Of a DNA stretch of 64,000 nucleotides, positions 45,208 through 54,975 are shown piece by piece. The notes beneath the pieces were generated by a model. It had not been told where the DNA came from. It ran no database searches and worked only from the letters and a program-made list of their open reading frames with translations. Every line of letters begins with the position of its first letter. Positions within the stretch are counted from its first letter, which is position 1. Position numbers and translations under genes: made by a program. The DNA is taken from assembly GCF_030687835.1 (NCBI RefSeq), contig NZ_CP117449.1, forward strand, positions 5,022,001 to 5,086,000, read 5' to 3'. The DNA is from Pseudomonas hefeiensis (GTDB taxonomy: Bacteria; Pseudomonadota; Gammaproteobacteria; Pseudomonadales; Pseudomonadaceae).

Positions 45208-45320
45208 TGTGGCGAGGGGATTTATCCCCGCTCGAGTGCGAAGCACTCGCACAGGTCATGAACCCAGGAAAATCCAGAGGGTTGCTTCGCAACCCAACGG
45301 GGATAAATCCCCTCGCCACA
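45208..45320. repeat. GTGGCGAGGGG-type inverted repeat element
   Basis: tgtggcgaggggatttatcc at the left and the inverted ggataaatcccctcgccaca at the right, with two internal hairpins (gagtgcgaagcactc and gggttgcttcgcaaccc). Same family as 20352-20397 but complete. Confidence 0.8.
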
Positions 45321-45350
45321 AGTTGTTGTCCACACAACCCCACGCCCACC

Positions 45351-45389
45351 AAAAAGCCCCCGCTGCCACAAGGCAACGGGGGCTTTTTG
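45351..45389. terminator. Bidirectional terminator between virJ and kup
   Basis: AAAAAGCCCCCG/CGGGGGCTTTTT stem with A/T tracts on both sides, 6 bp from the kup stop. Confidence 0.9.
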
Positions 45390-45395
45390 TTTGGG

Positions 45396-47297
45396 CTACA
45401 TCTCCACCTGCGTCCCCAACTCAATCACCCGGTTCAGCGGCAGATTGAAAAAACGCAAATTGCCGTTGGCGTTTTTCAGCATGAAGGCGAACAACACTTC
45501 GCGCCAACGAGCCATGCCTTCGAGCTTGGACGCGATGACCGTCTCGCGACTGAGGAAGTAGGTGGTGCGCATCGGGCTGAAGTCCAGCTCATCCAGATGA
45601 CACAGCCTGAGAGCCAGCGGCACGTCCGGTTCGTCGGTGAAACCAAAGTGCAGGATCACCCGGAAGAAACCTTCACCGTAGGCGTCCACCTCGAAGCGCC
45701 GTTGCGGCGGCACCCGGGGGATGTCTTCGTACACCACCGTCAGCAGCACCACTTGCTCGTGCAGCACCTGGTTGTGCAACAGGTTATGGAGCAGTGCGTG
45801 AGGCACGGCATCCGGGCGGGCGGTGAGGAAAACTGCCGTGCCCTTGACCCGATGAGGAGGTTCGATGCGGATGCTGCTGATAAATACCGGCAGCGGCAGA
45901 GCGCCTTCATCCAACCGATCCACCAGCAGTTCCTTCCCGCGCTTCCACGTGGTCATCAGAATGAACAACACGATTCCCGCCAATACCGGAAATGCGCCGC
46001 CCTGCAGGATTTTCGGGACATTGGCGGCAAAGAACAGGCCGTCCACCAACAGAAAACCAACCAGCAACGGCACCGTCAGCAGCGGCGGCCACTTCCACAA
46101 CAACAACGCCACCGCCGACACCAGGATGCTGGTGATCAGCATGGTGCCGGTCACTGCCACGCCATAGGCTGAGGCCAACGCGCCGGACGACTCGAAGCCA
46201 AGCACTAGCAGGATCACACCAACCATCAACGCCCAGTTCACCGCGCCGATGTAGATCTGCCCTTGTTCGGCGCTGGAGGTGTGTTGGATGTACATGCGCG
46301 GGATATAGCCGAGCTGGATGGCTTGGCGGGTGAGGGAAAACGCACCGGAAATCACCGCTTGGGAAGCGATCACGGTGGCGAGGGTCGAGAGCACCACCAG
46401 CGGCACCAGCGCCCAGCCTGGGGCCAGCAAATAAAACGGGTTGCGAGCGGCCTCCGGGTTCTCCAACAGCAAGGCGCCCTGACCGAAATAGTTGAGCACC
46501 AGCCCGGGCAACACCAGGGCGAACCAGGCCCGGGCAATTGGTTTGCGGCCAAAATGTCCCATGTCCGCATACAAGGCCTCGGCGCCGGTCAAGGCCAGGA
46601 CCACGGCCCCCAGGATCGCAACGCCAACACCCGGATGCACCATGAAAAAGCGCACGCCCCAGGCCGGGTTCAAAGCCTGGAGCACCTGCGGATGCTGGAC
46701 GATGCCATGAATGCCCAGACCGCCAAGGACCACGAACCACAGCACCATGACCGGCCCGAACAATTTACCGATCCGGTCGGTACCGTGTTTCTGGATCAGA
46801 AAAAGCGCCACCAGAATCACCAACGCCATTGGTACAACCCAGTGATCCAGGCCATCAAAGGCCACCTCCAGGCCCTCCACGGCCGATAACACGGAAATGG
46901 CCGGGGTGATCATGCTGTCACCGTAAAACAGCGAGGCGCCGATCAGCCCGAGAATCACCAGCACTGAACGCAACCGGGGATAAGGGGAAGACGCCCGCCG
47001 GGCCAGCGCCGTCAACGACATGATGCCGCCTTCGCCCTGGTTGTCGGCGCGCAGGATAAACAGCACGTATTTGATCGAGACGACCCAGACCAGCGACCAG
47101 AAAATCAGCGCCAGAATCCCGAACACTCCGTCATGGTTGACCTGCACACCGTATTGACCGGAGAACACTTCCTTGATGGTGTACAAGGGGCTGGTGCCGA
47201 TATCGCCATAGACCACTCCCGCGGCGGCCACCAGCATGCCCACGGGTCTGGCCGCTGCACGCCCGGCCCCCGACACCCGACTCTCTGCCTGCTCCAT
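45396..47297 (-). CDS. kup: Low-affinity potassium transporter Kup
   Basis: 633 residues. An inner-membrane K+/H+ symporter with ~12 helices. The signature [19 protein letters not shown] is near the N-terminus; [32 protein letters not shown] and the [20 protein letters not shown] loop match. It ends in a ~180-residue cytosolic domain. A GTG/ATG alternative start nearby is possible, but this Met precedes the conserved region by about 25 residues. Confidence 0.96.
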   Translation of the reverse strand: MEQAESRVSGAGRAAARPVGMLVAAAGVVYGDIGTSPLYTIKEVFSGQYGVQVNHDGVFGILALIFWSLVWVVSIKYVLFILRADNQGEGGIMSLTALARRASSPYPRLRSVLVILGLIGASLFYGDSMITPAISVLSAVEGLEVAFDGLDHWVVPMALVILVALFLIQKHGTDRIGKLFGPVMVLWFVVLGGLGIHGIVQHPQVLQALNPAWGVRFFMVHPGVGVAILGAVVLALTGAEALYADMGHFGRKPIARAWFALVLPGLVLNYFGQGALLLENPEAARNPFYLLAPGWALVPLVVLSTLATVIASQAVISGAFSLTRQAIQLGYIPRMYIQHTSSAEQGQIYIGAVNWALMVGVILLVLGFESSGALASAYGVAVTGTMLITSILVSAVALLLWKWPPLLTVPLLVGFLLVDGLFFAANVPKILQGGAFPVLAGIVLFILMTTWKRGKELLVDRLDEGALPLPVFISSIRIEPPHRVKGTAVFLTARPDAVPHALLHNLLHNQVLHEQVVLLTVVYEDIPRVPPQRRFEVDAYGEGFFRVILHFGFTDEPDVPLALRLCHLDELDFSPMRTTYFLSRETVIASKLEGMARWREVLFAFMLKNANGNLRFFNLPLNRVIELGTQVEM

Positions 47298-47571
47298 CCA
47301 ACACTCCCACTACCTGATCCGCGTTGCTGGAAAGAAGCACTCTGATTGACCTTGCATCCACGCTGCCTTACTTCCTGTTACAGACAAATGATTGACTGTA
47401 GAGATTCAGGTGCGCTTAACGGCGCGAAGCATAGCGCAGCACTCGTCGTTTTTCCCCGTATAAAGCTGGTCAAGCGCTTCGAGCACCGCTAGAATTGCGC
47501 ACTTTTTGATCAGAGGCGCGTCAAGCGTCCTGTCTCTACAAGAGACGATCTCTCCTACACCGAGGTTAGAC

Positions 47572-48912
47572 ATGTCCACCACTACCGCGCCGGCCAACCC
47601 CAAGGTTGGCTTCGTATCCCTGGGTTGCCCGAAGGCTCTGGTCGACTCCGAGCGCATCCTGACCCAGCTGCGCATGGAAGGTTATGACGTCGTATCCACG
47701 TACCAGGACGCCGACGTGGTAGTGGTCAACACCTGCGGCTTCATCGACTCGGCCAAAGCCGAATCCCTGGAAGTGATTGGCGAAGCCATCAAGGAAAATG
47801 GCAAGGTCATCGTCACTGGCTGCATGGGTGTGGAAGAAGGCAACATCCGCAACGTGCACCCCAGCGTGCTGGCCGTGACCGGTCCGCAGCAATACGAGCA
47901 GGTGGTCAATGCCGTGCACGACGTCGTGCCGCCCCGCCAGGACCACAACCCGCTGATCGACCTGGTACCGCCGCAAGGCATCAAGCTGACCCCGCGCCAC
48001 TACGCTTACCTGAAGATTTCCGAAGGCTGCAACCACAGCTGCAGCTTCTGCATCATCCCCTCGATGCGCGGCAAACTGGTGAGCCGCCCGGTGGGTGATG
48101 TGCTCGACGAGGCCCAACGTCTGGTCAAGGCCGGCGTCAAGGAGCTGCTGGTGATCTCCCAGGACACCAGCGCCTATGGCGTCGACGTGAAATACCGCAC
48201 TGGCTTCTGGAACGGCGCGCCGGTGAAAACCCGCATGACCGAACTGTGCGAAGCCCTCAGCACCCTCGGCGTGTGGGTCCGTCTGCATTACGTTTACCCA
48301 TATCCGCATGTCGACGAACTGATCCCGCTGATGGCCGCCGGCAAGATCCTGCCGTACCTGGACATCCCGTTCCAGCACGCCAGCCCGAAAGTCCTCAAGG
48401 CCATGAAGCGCCCGGCTTTCGAAGACAAGACCCTGGCCCGCATCAAGAACTGGCGCCAGATCTGCCCGGACCTGATCATCCGCTCGACCTTCATCGTCGG
48501 CTTCCCTGGCGAAACCGAGGAAGACTTCCAGTACCTGCTGGATTGGCTGACCGAAGCCCAGCTCGACCGCGTCGGCTGCTTCCAGTATTCGCCCGTCGAA
48601 GGCGCACCGGCCAACGACCTGGACCTGGACGTGGTGCCGGACGAGGTCAAACAGGACCGTTGGGAGCGTTTCATGGCGCACCAGCAGGCCATCAGCTCGG
48701 CGCGCCTGCAAATGCGCATCGGCCGTAAAATCGAAGTGCTGGTGGATGAAGTGGATGAACAAGGCGCCGTGGGCCGCTGCTTCTTCGACGCCCCGGAAAT
48801 CGATGGCAACGTATTCATCGACAACGGCAGCAACCTCAAGCCGGGCGACAAGGTCTGGTGCAAGGTAACCGACGCCGACGAATACGATCTGTGGGCTGAG
48901 CAGATCGGTTGA
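47572..48912 (+). CDS. rimO: Ribosomal protein S12 methylthiotransferase RimO
   Basis: 446 residues. Radical-SAM methylthiotransferase that modifies Asp of ribosomal protein S12. The N-terminal UPF0004 domain has cysteines in [18 protein letters not shown] and VTGCMG. The radical-SAM cluster is CNHSCSFC, and the C-terminal TRAM domain follows. The chosen ATG lies behind a GAGGTT; the upstream extension is not conserved in style. A terminator follows at 49008. Confidence 0.96.
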   Translation: MSTTTAPANPKVGFVSLGCPKALVDSERILTQLRMEGYDVVSTYQDADVVVVNTCGFIDSAKAESLEVIGEAIKENGKVIVTGCMGVEEGNIRNVHPSVLAVTGPQQYEQVVNAVHDVVPPRQDHNPLIDLVPPQGIKLTPRHYAYLKISEGCNHSCSFCIIPSMRGKLVSRPVGDVLDEAQRLVKAGVKELLVISQDTSAYGVDVKYRTGFWNGAPVKTRMTELCEALSTLGVWVRLHYVYPYPHVDELIPLMAAGKILPYLDIPFQHASPKVLKAMKRPAFEDKTLARIKNWRQICPDLIIRSTFIVGFPGETEEDFQYLLDWLTEAQLDRVGCFQYSPVEGAPANDLDLDVVPDEVKQDRWERFMAHQQAISSARLQMRIGRKIEVLVDEVDEQGAVGRCFFDAPEIDGNVFIDNGSNLKPGDKVWCKVTDADEYDLWAEQIG

Positions 48913-48951
48913 TCTGCTGCTTCACAGACTCAATGTGATACCTGTGGGAGC

Positions 48952-48982
48952 CGAGCTTGCTCGGCTTGTATGTTTCCCACAG
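48952..48982. repeat. Degenerate REP palindrome
   Basis: CTGTGGGAGCCGAGCTTGCT... closing with TCCCACAG. Shortened REP-like palindrome between rimO stop and its terminator. Confidence 0.6.
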
Positions 48983-49007
48983 GTTCTTTCACAGGCCGAA
49001 AAAATGA

Positions 49008-49044
49008 AGAGCCTCGCTATCCTCACAAGATGCGAGGCTTTTTT
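49008..49044 (+). terminator. rimO terminator
   Basis: AGAGCCTCGC...GCGAGGCTTTTTT stem-loop. The next gene's RBS begins ~25 bp later. Confidence 0.85.
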
Positions 49045-49087
49045 GCAGCTATCGTATGGAGATATCCAGCACAAGGAGCAGGCGGGC

Positions 49088-49561
49088 ATGCGTCAGCACT
49101 CGGTCATCCATACACCGAAATCCAGCGATTATCAGGAACTGACCCGGGTCTGGGAGGCCTCGGTACGCGCCACCCACGACTTTCTGCCGGACAGCTACAT
49201 CGAATTGTTGAAAAACCTGGTGCTCACCCGTTATCTGGACGCGGTCATGCTTATCTGCACCCGGGACGCTCGCCAGCGCATTACCGGTTTCGCCGGTGTC
49301 GCGGCCGGCAAGATCGAGATGCTTTTCATCGACCCGCAACACCGTGGCCAGGGCCTGGGCAAACAGCTATTGCGCTATGCCATGGAGCACATGAACGCCG
49401 ATCAACTGGATGTCAACGAACAGAACCCGCAAGCCTTGGGCTTTTACCTCAAGCAAGGCTTCGAAGTGGTCGGTCGTTCAGCAAAGGACGGCATGAACCA
49501 ACCGTACCCGCTGCTGCACATGCGCTACAAACAGCCCGACCTGAAGGTCCAACACGGCTAA
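49088..49561 (+). CDS. GNAT-family N-acetyltransferase
   Basis: 157 residues from ATG 49088. GNAT fold with the acetyl-CoA loop in FIDPQHRGQGLGKQLLRYAM (Q/R-x-x-G-x-G/A). The C-terminal NPQALGFYLKQGFEVVGRS is the usual Asn/Tyr substrate end. AAGGAG lies 11 bases upstream. The acceptor is unknown; the acyl-carrier-like or ribosomal targets of close relatives cannot be inferred. Confidence 0.85.
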   Translation: MRQHSVIHTPKSSDYQELTRVWEASVRATHDFLPDSYIELLKNLVLTRYLDAVMLICTRDARQRITGFAGVAAGKIEMLFIDPQHRGQGLGKQLLRYAMEHMNADQLDVNEQNPQALGFYLKQGFEVVGRSAKDGMNQPYPLLHMRYKQPDLKVQHG

Positions 49562-49635
49562 AAGGCAAATGGACCCGCGATTAACCGGCGCCAGGCAGGT
49601 ACAATGCCCACCCTCTTTTTTGTTACGGCCCTGTC

Positions 49636-50346
49636 ATGACTGACCCGATTCGTCTCTCCAAACGCCTCATCGAACTCGTCGGCTGTTCCCGTCGGGAGGC
49701 TGAGCTGTTCATCGAGGGCGGCTGGGTCACCGTGGACGGCGAAGTGATTGACGAGCCGCAGTTCAAGGTCGCCACCCAGAAAGTCGAACTCGACCCCGAG
49801 GCCAAGGCCACCGCGCCAGAGCCGGTGACCCTCCTGCTGAACGCCCCGGCGGGCATGGATGCAGACACGGCGATGGCCTCCCTGGGGCCACAGACCCTGA
49901 GCGAAGAACACCGTTTCGGCAAGCGCCCGCTAAAGGGCCACTTTCTGCGCCTGACCGCCAGCGCCGACCTGCAGGCCAACGCCAGTGGGTTGCTGGTGTT
50001 CACCCAGGACTGGAAGATCCTGCGCAAGCTCACCGCCGACGCCACCAAGATCGAGCAGGAATACGTGGTGGAAGTCGAAGGCGAGATGGTCGCCCATGGT
50101 CTCAATCGCCTGAACCATGGTCTGACCTACAAAGGCAAGGAGTTGCCGGCGGTCAAGGCCAGCTGGCAGAACGAGAACCGCTTGCGCTTTGCCATGAAAA
50201 ACCCGCAACCGGGGGTGATCGCGCTGTTTTGCCAGGCGGTCGGCCTCAAGGTGGTGGCCATTCGTCGCATCCGCATTGGCGGCGTGTCCATCGGTAAGGT
50301 GCCGCTGGGCCAGTGGCGTTACCTGTCCACCAAAGAGAAGTTCTAG
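49636..50346 (+). CDS. RsuA/RluF-type pseudouridine synthase homologue lacking the catalytic Asp
   Basis: 236 residues. The N-terminal S4 RNA-binding domain (RLSKRLIELVGCSRREAELFIEGG) and the synthase fold with KIEQEYVVEV and RIRIGGVSIGKVPLG are clear. The active-site loop should read GRLDxxTxGLL; here it reads SADLQANASGLLVFTQDW, with Gln at the Asp position and Asp two residues earlier. So catalysis is doubtful unless the loop is realigned. It may be an inactive RNA binder. Start codon ATG after a C/T-rich leader. Confidence 0.8.
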   Translation: MTDPIRLSKRLIELVGCSRREAELFIEGGWVTVDGEVIDEPQFKVATQKVELDPEAKATAPEPVTLLLNAPAGMDADTAMASLGPQTLSEEHRFGKRPLKGHFLRLTASADLQANASGLLVFTQDWKILRKLTADATKIEQEYVVEVEGEMVAHGLNRLNHGLTYKGKELPAVKASWQNENRLRFAMKNPQPGVIALFCQAVGLKVVAIRRIRIGGVSIGKVPLGQWRYLSTKEKF

Positions 50347-50409
50347 TTTCTTTTTTCCGGCGCCGCACTGAGCTGGGGCGCCCACTGCCGATTGATCAGG
50401 ATTGCACAC

Positions 50410-50871
50410 ATGGTTCACAACGACGTACTTCGCAGCGTGCGCTACATGCTCGACATCAGCGACAAGAAAGTCATCGAGATCATCAAGCTGGGCGGCCTGG
50501 AAGTGCCCATGGCGGATCTGGTGGGTTACCTCAAGAAAGACGAGGAAGAAGGCTTCGTGTTCTGCCCTGACGACGTCATGGCGCATTTTCTCGATGGCCT
50601 GGTGATCTTCAAGCGCGGCAAGGACGAAAGCCGTCCGCCGCAGCCCATCGAAGTACCGGTCACCAACAACATCATCCTCAAGAAGCTGCGAGTGGCCTTC
50701 GAACTGAAGGAAGACGACATGCACGCCATTCTCAAGGCAGCGGAGTTCCCGGTGTCCAAGCCGGAACTGAGCGCATTGTTTCGCAAGTTCGGCCACACCA
50801 ACTACCGCCCGTGCGGCGACCAGTTGCTGCGCAACTTCCTCAAGGGCCTGACGCTGCGCGTTCGCGGCTAA
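50410..50871 (+). CDS. DUF1456 (YehS-type) protein
   Basis: 153 residues made of two similar helical repeats: NDVLRSVRYMLDISDKKVIEI and NNIILKKLRVAFELKEDDMHA, each followed by a conserved LxxxxR/K motif (about 1-70, 85-150). This internal duplication is the DUF1456 signature; function unknown. It follows the RsuA-like gene by ~63 bp on the same strand and precedes trmO by 22 bp. Confidence 0.88.
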   Translation: MVHNDVLRSVRYMLDISDKKVIEIIKLGGLEVPMADLVGYLKKDEEEGFVFCPDDVMAHFLDGLVIFKRGKDESRPPQPIEVPVTNNIILKKLRVAFELKEDDMHAILKAAEFPVSKPELSALFRKFGHTNYRPCGDQLLRNFLKGLTLRVRG

Positions 50872-50893
50872 TTTCCCCGCCTCGACCCAACCC

Positions 50894-51592
50894 ATGACCT
50901 ACAACGTCTCCCCCATCGGCTTCGTCCGCTCCTGCTTCAAGGAGAAGTTCGCCATTCCCCGCCAACCGCAACTGGCCCCGGCCGCACGCGGTGTGCTGGA
51001 GTTGGTGGCGCCATTCGATCAAGGCGACGCCGTGCAGGGCCTGGAGCAGGTCAGCCATGTCTGGCTGCTGTTCCTGTTCCACCAGGCCCTGGAAGACAAA
51101 CCACGGCTGAAAGTGCGCCCGCCGCGTCTGGGCGGCAACAAATCCATGGGGGTGTTCGCCACCCGCGCCACTCATCGCCCCAATGGCATCGGCCAATCGG
51201 TGGTGAAGCTGGAACGGGTCGAAGCCGGTCGGCTGTGGATCTCGGGTATCGACTTGCTGGACGGCACCCCGGTGCTGGATATCAAACCCTACGTGCCCTA
51301 CGCAGACATCATCGGCTCGGCGCACAACAGCATCGCCAGCGCAGCGCCTGAGCTGATTGCGGTGCGATGGGCCAGCTCTGCCCTGCATCAGGCCCGCGAC
51401 CACGCCAAGCGCCTGGAAGAACCCCTGGTAGAGCTGATTGAACAGTGCCTGGCCCAAGACCCACGTCCGGCGTACCAGATTCCTACGCCCGAACGGGAAT
51501 ATGGTGCGCAATTCTGGGATCTGGACGTGCGTTGGCATTATCCGCAGTCGGGGGTGATCAAGGTGCTGGAAGTTATTCCCGCGAAATCGTAA
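50894..51592 (+). CDS. trmO: tRNA (t6A37)-N6-methyltransferase TrmO (TsaA)
   Basis: 232 residues. SAM-dependent methyltransferase forming m6t6A37 in tRNA-Thr; a beta-barrel fold not of Rossmann type. Seen: YNVSPIGFVRSCFKEKF at the start, GLEQVSHVWLLFLFHQ, then FATRATHRPNGIGQSVVKLE, which carries the SAM-site arginines/Asn, and DIKPYVPYADI. A C-terminal ~70-residue domain is included (length normal). Confidence 0.93.
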   Translation: MTYNVSPIGFVRSCFKEKFAIPRQPQLAPAARGVLELVAPFDQGDAVQGLEQVSHVWLLFLFHQALEDKPRLKVRPPRLGGNKSMGVFATRATHRPNGIGQSVVKLERVEAGRLWISGIDLLDGTPVLDIKPYVPYADIIGSAHNSIASAAPELIAVRWASSALHQARDHAKRLEEPLVELIEQCLAQDPRPAYQIPTPEREYGAQFWDLDVRWHYPQSGVIKVLEVIPAKS

Positions 51593-51605
51593 CCGCCAGA
51601 AACGA

Positions 51606-51646
51606 AAAAGCCCGCGCTGCCTTCTTCAGGTAGCGCGGGCTTCTTT
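51606..51646 (+). terminator. trmO terminator
   Basis: AAAGCCCGCGCTgcc...AGCGCGGGCTTCTTT stem-loop, 13 bp past the stop. Confidence 0.85.
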
Positions 51647-51677
51647 ATGGGGGCCACTGTTGGACCGAGTCGCCTTC

Positions 51678-51769
51678 TTCGCGAGCAAGCCCGCTCCCAC
51701 ATTGGATCGTAGTGAACGCGAATCTTGTGTTCACCAGGGATCCAGTGTGGGAGCGGGCTTGCTCGCGAA
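51678..51769. repeat. REPIN (REPs pointing apart)
   Basis: REP cores ttcgcgagcaagcccgctcc at 51678 and the inverted gggagcgggcttgctcgcga to 51769. The orientation is opposite to most REPINs in the window. Confidence 0.75.
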
Positions 51770-51831
51770 AGCGGTCCAACATTCAACGACTATGTTGGCT
51801 GACACCCCACTCCACACTTATCCAAACAGGC

Positions 51832-52611
51832 TTACTTCTCTACAAACGCCCGTTCGATCAGGTAATCACCCGGCTCACGCATGCGCGGCGAAACGGTCAG
51901 GCCGAAGCTGTTGAGCACTTCGCTGGTCTCGTCGAGCATGCTCGGACTGCCGCACAGCATGGCGCGGTCGTCCTGCGGGTTGATCGGCGGCAGGCCGATG
52001 TCGCGGAACAGCTTGCCGCTGCGCATCAGGTCGGTCAGGCGGCCTTCGTTCTCGAACGGTTCGCGGGTCACGGTCGGGTAATAAATCAGTTTGTCACGCA
52101 GCGCTTCGCCGAAGAATTCATTCTGCGGCAGGTGTTCAGTGATGAACTCGCGGTAGGCAACTTCATTGACGTAACGTACGCCGTGGCACAGGATCACTTT
52201 TTCGAAACGCTCGTAGGTTTCCGGATCCTGGATCACGCTCATGAACGGCGCCAGGCCGGTGCCGGTGCTGAGCAGGTACAAATGCTTGCCAGGCTTGAGA
52301 TCGTCCAGCACCAGGGTGCCGGTGGGCTTCTTGCTGATGATGATCTCGTCGCCTTCCTTCAGATGCTGCAACTGGGAAGTCAACGGGCCGTCAGGTACCT
52401 TGATGCTGAAGAATTCGAGATGCTCTTCCCAGTTCGGACTGGCGATCGAGTAAGCGCGCATAAGCGGGCGGCCGTTGGGCTGTTGCAGGCCGATCATCAC
52501 GAACTGACCGTTCTCGAAGCGCAGGCCCGGATCACGGGTGCACTTGAAGCTGAACAGAGTGTCGTTCCAGTGATGAACACTGAGGACACGCTCGTGGTTC
52601 ATGTTGCTCAT
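51832..52611 (-). CDS. fpr: Ferredoxin/flavodoxin-NADP+ reductase Fpr
   Basis: 259 residues. The FAD site is RAYSIAS and the NADP site GTGLAPFMSVI; the C-terminus ends EKxAFVEK-like (IERAFVEK). Two-domain flavoprotein exchanging electrons between NADPH and ferredoxin/flavodoxin. The LysR gene finR is divergent, 121 bp away; in P. putida FinR activates fpr, so superoxide control is likely here too. Confidence 0.96.
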   Translation of the reverse strand: MSNMNHERVLSVHHWNDTLFSFKCTRDPGLRFENGQFVMIGLQQPNGRPLMRAYSIASPNWEEHLEFFSIKVPDGPLTSQLQHLKEGDEIIISKKPTGTLVLDDLKPGKHLYLLSTGTGLAPFMSVIQDPETYERFEKVILCHGVRYVNEVAYREFITEHLPQNEFFGEALRDKLIYYPTVTREPFENEGRLTDLMRSGKLFRDIGLPPINPQDDRAMLCGSPSMLDETSEVLNSFGLTVSPRMREPGDYLIERAFVEK

Positions 52612-52732
52612 GTACGGGGACTCCTGGGAATGATGCCTGCGTCGTTAATTTGCGCAATTGCATCGCATTCTAATGGCGGCGACAATATCTGTTAAATGAA
52701 TTATTAAGATAAGGGTTATCGGTTATATCGAT

Positions 52733-53659
52733 ATGCGATTTACTCTCCGTCAACTTCAAGTCTTCGTCGCCGTCGCCCAGCAAGAGAGCGTGTCCCGTGC
52801 CGCGGGCCTGCTCAATCTTTCGCAGTCGGCGGCCAGCACCTCCATCACCGAACTGGAGCGTCAGTCCAGCTGCCAATTATTCGACCGCGCCGGCAAACGC
52901 TTGAGTCTCAATGCCTTGGGCAAACAACTGCTGCCCCAGGCGGTGGCATTGCTGGACCAGTCCAAGGAGATCGAAGACCTGCTCAACGGCAAGTCCGGTT
53001 TCGGCTCACTGGCGGTCGGCGCGACCCTGACCATCGGCAATTACCTGGCGACCTTGTTGATCGGCAGCTTCATGCAGCGCCATCCGGAAAGCCAGGTGAA
53101 GCTGCACGTGCAAAACACTGCCAATATCGTGCACCAGGTTGCCCACTATGAAATTGATCTGGGTCTAATTGAAGGCGACTGCAGCCATCCGGACATTGAG
53201 GTCCAGAGCTGGGTCGAGGATGAGCTGGTGGTGTTCTGCGCCCCTCAACATCCGCTGGCCAAACGCGGCCAGGCGACCATGGAGGAGCTGACGCATGAAG
53301 CGTGGATTCTGCGAGAGCAAGGTTCCGGCACCCGCCTGACCTTCGACCAGGCCATGCGTCACCATCGCAGTGCGCTGAACGTGCGTCTGGAACTGGAACA
53401 CACCGAAGCCATCAAGCGAGCCGTGGAATCGGGCCTGGGGATTGGCTGCATCTCCCGCCTGGCCCTGCGCGACGCCTTCCGGCGCGGTAGCCTCGTAGCG
53501 GTGGAAACCCCGGACATGGACCTGGCCCGGCAGTTTTATTTCATCTGGCATAAACAGAAGTACCAGACGTCGGCCATGCGCGAATTCCTCGAGCTGTGCC
53601 GGGCGTTTACCGCTGGCGTGCAGCGCAGCGACGAAATCGTCCTGCCGGCCATTGCCTGA
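52733..53659 (+). CDS. finR: LysR-family transcriptional regulator FinR
   Basis: 308 residues. N-terminal winged HTH (FTLRQLQVFVAVAQQESVSRAA and LNLSQSAASTSITELE, about 1-60) and a LysR effector domain (YEIDLGLIEGDCSHPDIEVQ). Position divergent to fpr identifies it as FinR. The 121-bp gap has an AT-rich dyad (about 52720-52735) as a possible binding site. Confidence 0.88.
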   Translation: MRFTLRQLQVFVAVAQQESVSRAAGLLNLSQSAASTSITELERQSSCQLFDRAGKRLSLNALGKQLLPQAVALLDQSKEIEDLLNGKSGFGSLAVGATLTIGNYLATLLIGSFMQRHPESQVKLHVQNTANIVHQVAHYEIDLGLIEGDCSHPDIEVQSWVEDELVVFCAPQHPLAKRGQATMEELTHEAWILREQGSGTRLTFDQAMRHHRSALNVRLELEHTEAIKRAVESGLGIGCISRLALRDAFRRGSLVAVETPDMDLARQFYFIWHKQKYQTSAMREFLELCRAFTAGVQRSDEIVLPAIA

Positions 53660-53664
53660 AGACA

Positions 53665-54027
53665 CTAGAGCAGCACCAGGCCCCACACCAAGGCAATCAT
53701 TGTCAAAGCAATAAACTGAGCGGCACTGCCCATGTCCTTGGCATTTTTCGACAACGGGTGCTGTTCCAGGGAAATGCGGTCGATGGCCGCCTCCACCGCT
53801 GAGTTGAGCAACTCCACGATCAACGCCAGCAGGCAGACCGCAATCAGCAGCGCCTGCTCGACACGGCTGACATTCAGGAAGAACGACAATGGAATCAGGA
53901 TGACGTTGAGCAAGACCAACTGACGAAACGCGGCTTCACCGACGAAGGCCGCGCGCAGGCCATCCAGAGAATAGCCAGAGGCGTTGAGGATGCGTTTCAG
54001 GCCGGTTTGGCCTTTAAAAGGCGACAT
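53665..54027 (-). CDS. dgkA: Diacylglycerol kinase DgkA
   Basis: 120 residues with three membrane helices. The active-site box VELLNSAVEAAIDRIS is complete, as are the following KNAKDMGSAAQFIAL residues. It phosphorylates diacylglycerol made during glucan or LPS modification. It converges on finR (5 bp apart) and precedes no other gene; erdR lies upstream on the same strand, the arrangement known in P. aeruginosa. Confidence 0.95.
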   Translation of the reverse strand: MSPFKGQTGLKRILNASGYSLDGLRAAFVGEAAFRQLVLLNVILIPLSFFLNVSRVEQALLIAVCLLALIVELLNSAVEAAIDRISLEQHPLSKNAKDMGSAAQFIALTMIALVWGLVLL

Positions 54028-54097
54028 AGAGTGGGCAACTGATCAAAAGGAGTGGAGAAGCTAATTCAAACCCGGTCAAAAAAGCGTGAACAAGACG

Positions 54098-54751
54098 CTA
54101 CGATTGCGGTGAAATAGACTCAAGTTGCTGCAGCAGCAAGGCCGCCTGGGTCCGGGTGCGCACATTCAGTTTACGAAAGATTGCAGTGACATGGGCCTTG
54201 ATGGTGGCTTCGGACACGCTCAACTCATAGGCAATCTGCTTGTTCAGCAGACCTTCACAGACCATGGTCAACACTCGGAACTGCTGCGGGGTGAGGCTGG
54301 CCAGTCCCTCGCTGGCGGCCTTGGCTTCGTCGGACACGCTCACCGCTTCGAATGCCTGGGGAGGCCAGGACACATCGCCATCCAGGACCGCCTTGACGGC
54401 TACCTGAATCATCTCAAGGGAACTGGATTTAGGAATGAAACCACTGGCCCCGAACTCCCGGGCCTTGACCATCACCGAGGCTTCTTCCTGGGCCGAGACC
54501 ATCACCACGGGAATTTGCGGGTATTGGCCGCGCAACAGCACCAGCCCGGAAAAACCATAGGCACCCGGCATATTCAGATCCAGCAGTACAAGATCCCAGT
54601 CGGCCTTTTCAGTCAGCCGGGCCTCCAGTTCCGCAATACTGGCCACCTCCGTCAGACGGACATCCGGGCCAAGCCCCATGGTCACCGCCTGATGTAACGC
54701 GCTGCGAAAGAGTGGATGGTCATCGGCTATCAGGATTTCGTATGTGGCCAT
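54098..54751 (-). CDS. erdR: NarL/LuxR-family response regulator ErdR (CrbR)
   Basis: 217 residues. Receiver domain: acidic pocket IADDHPL, phospho-Asp in VLLDLNMPG (about 59), VSAQEE and GFIPKSSS. LuxR HTH at 150-210 (SLTPQQFRVLTMVCEGLLNKQIAYEL). In pseudomonads this regulator next to dgkA controls acetate/ethanol metabolism (acsA) with an orphan sensor located elsewhere. The start is ATG with the D-D pair at residues 10-11. Confidence 0.9.
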   Translation of the reverse strand: MATYEILIADDHPLFRSALHQAVTMGLGPDVRLTEVASIAELEARLTEKADWDLVLLDLNMPGAYGFSGLVLLRGQYPQIPVVMVSAQEEASVMVKAREFGASGFIPKSSSLEMIQVAVKAVLDGDVSWPPQAFEAVSVSDEAKAASEGLASLTPQQFRVLTMVCEGLLNKQIAYELSVSEATIKAHVTAIFRKLNVRTRTQAALLLQQLESISPQS

Positions 54752-54975
54752 TATTCAAATGATCCTGTTTTTAATGGCAGGCCCGATGCACTCACGCCTC
54801 GCCCAAGCAACTCAAGATACCGGCATGCAGCGGCATCAACGGGGTACGTTCAACGCCAACACGTAAAAACACGGCGTTTCAAACCTTGGCCGTACCCTAA
54901 TCGGCGCCAAGCATGCCCAGCGAAACAGGGGTGGTCAAGCAGCGCAGCCGCTGGCGTGTTCAGTATGCGCCACTA

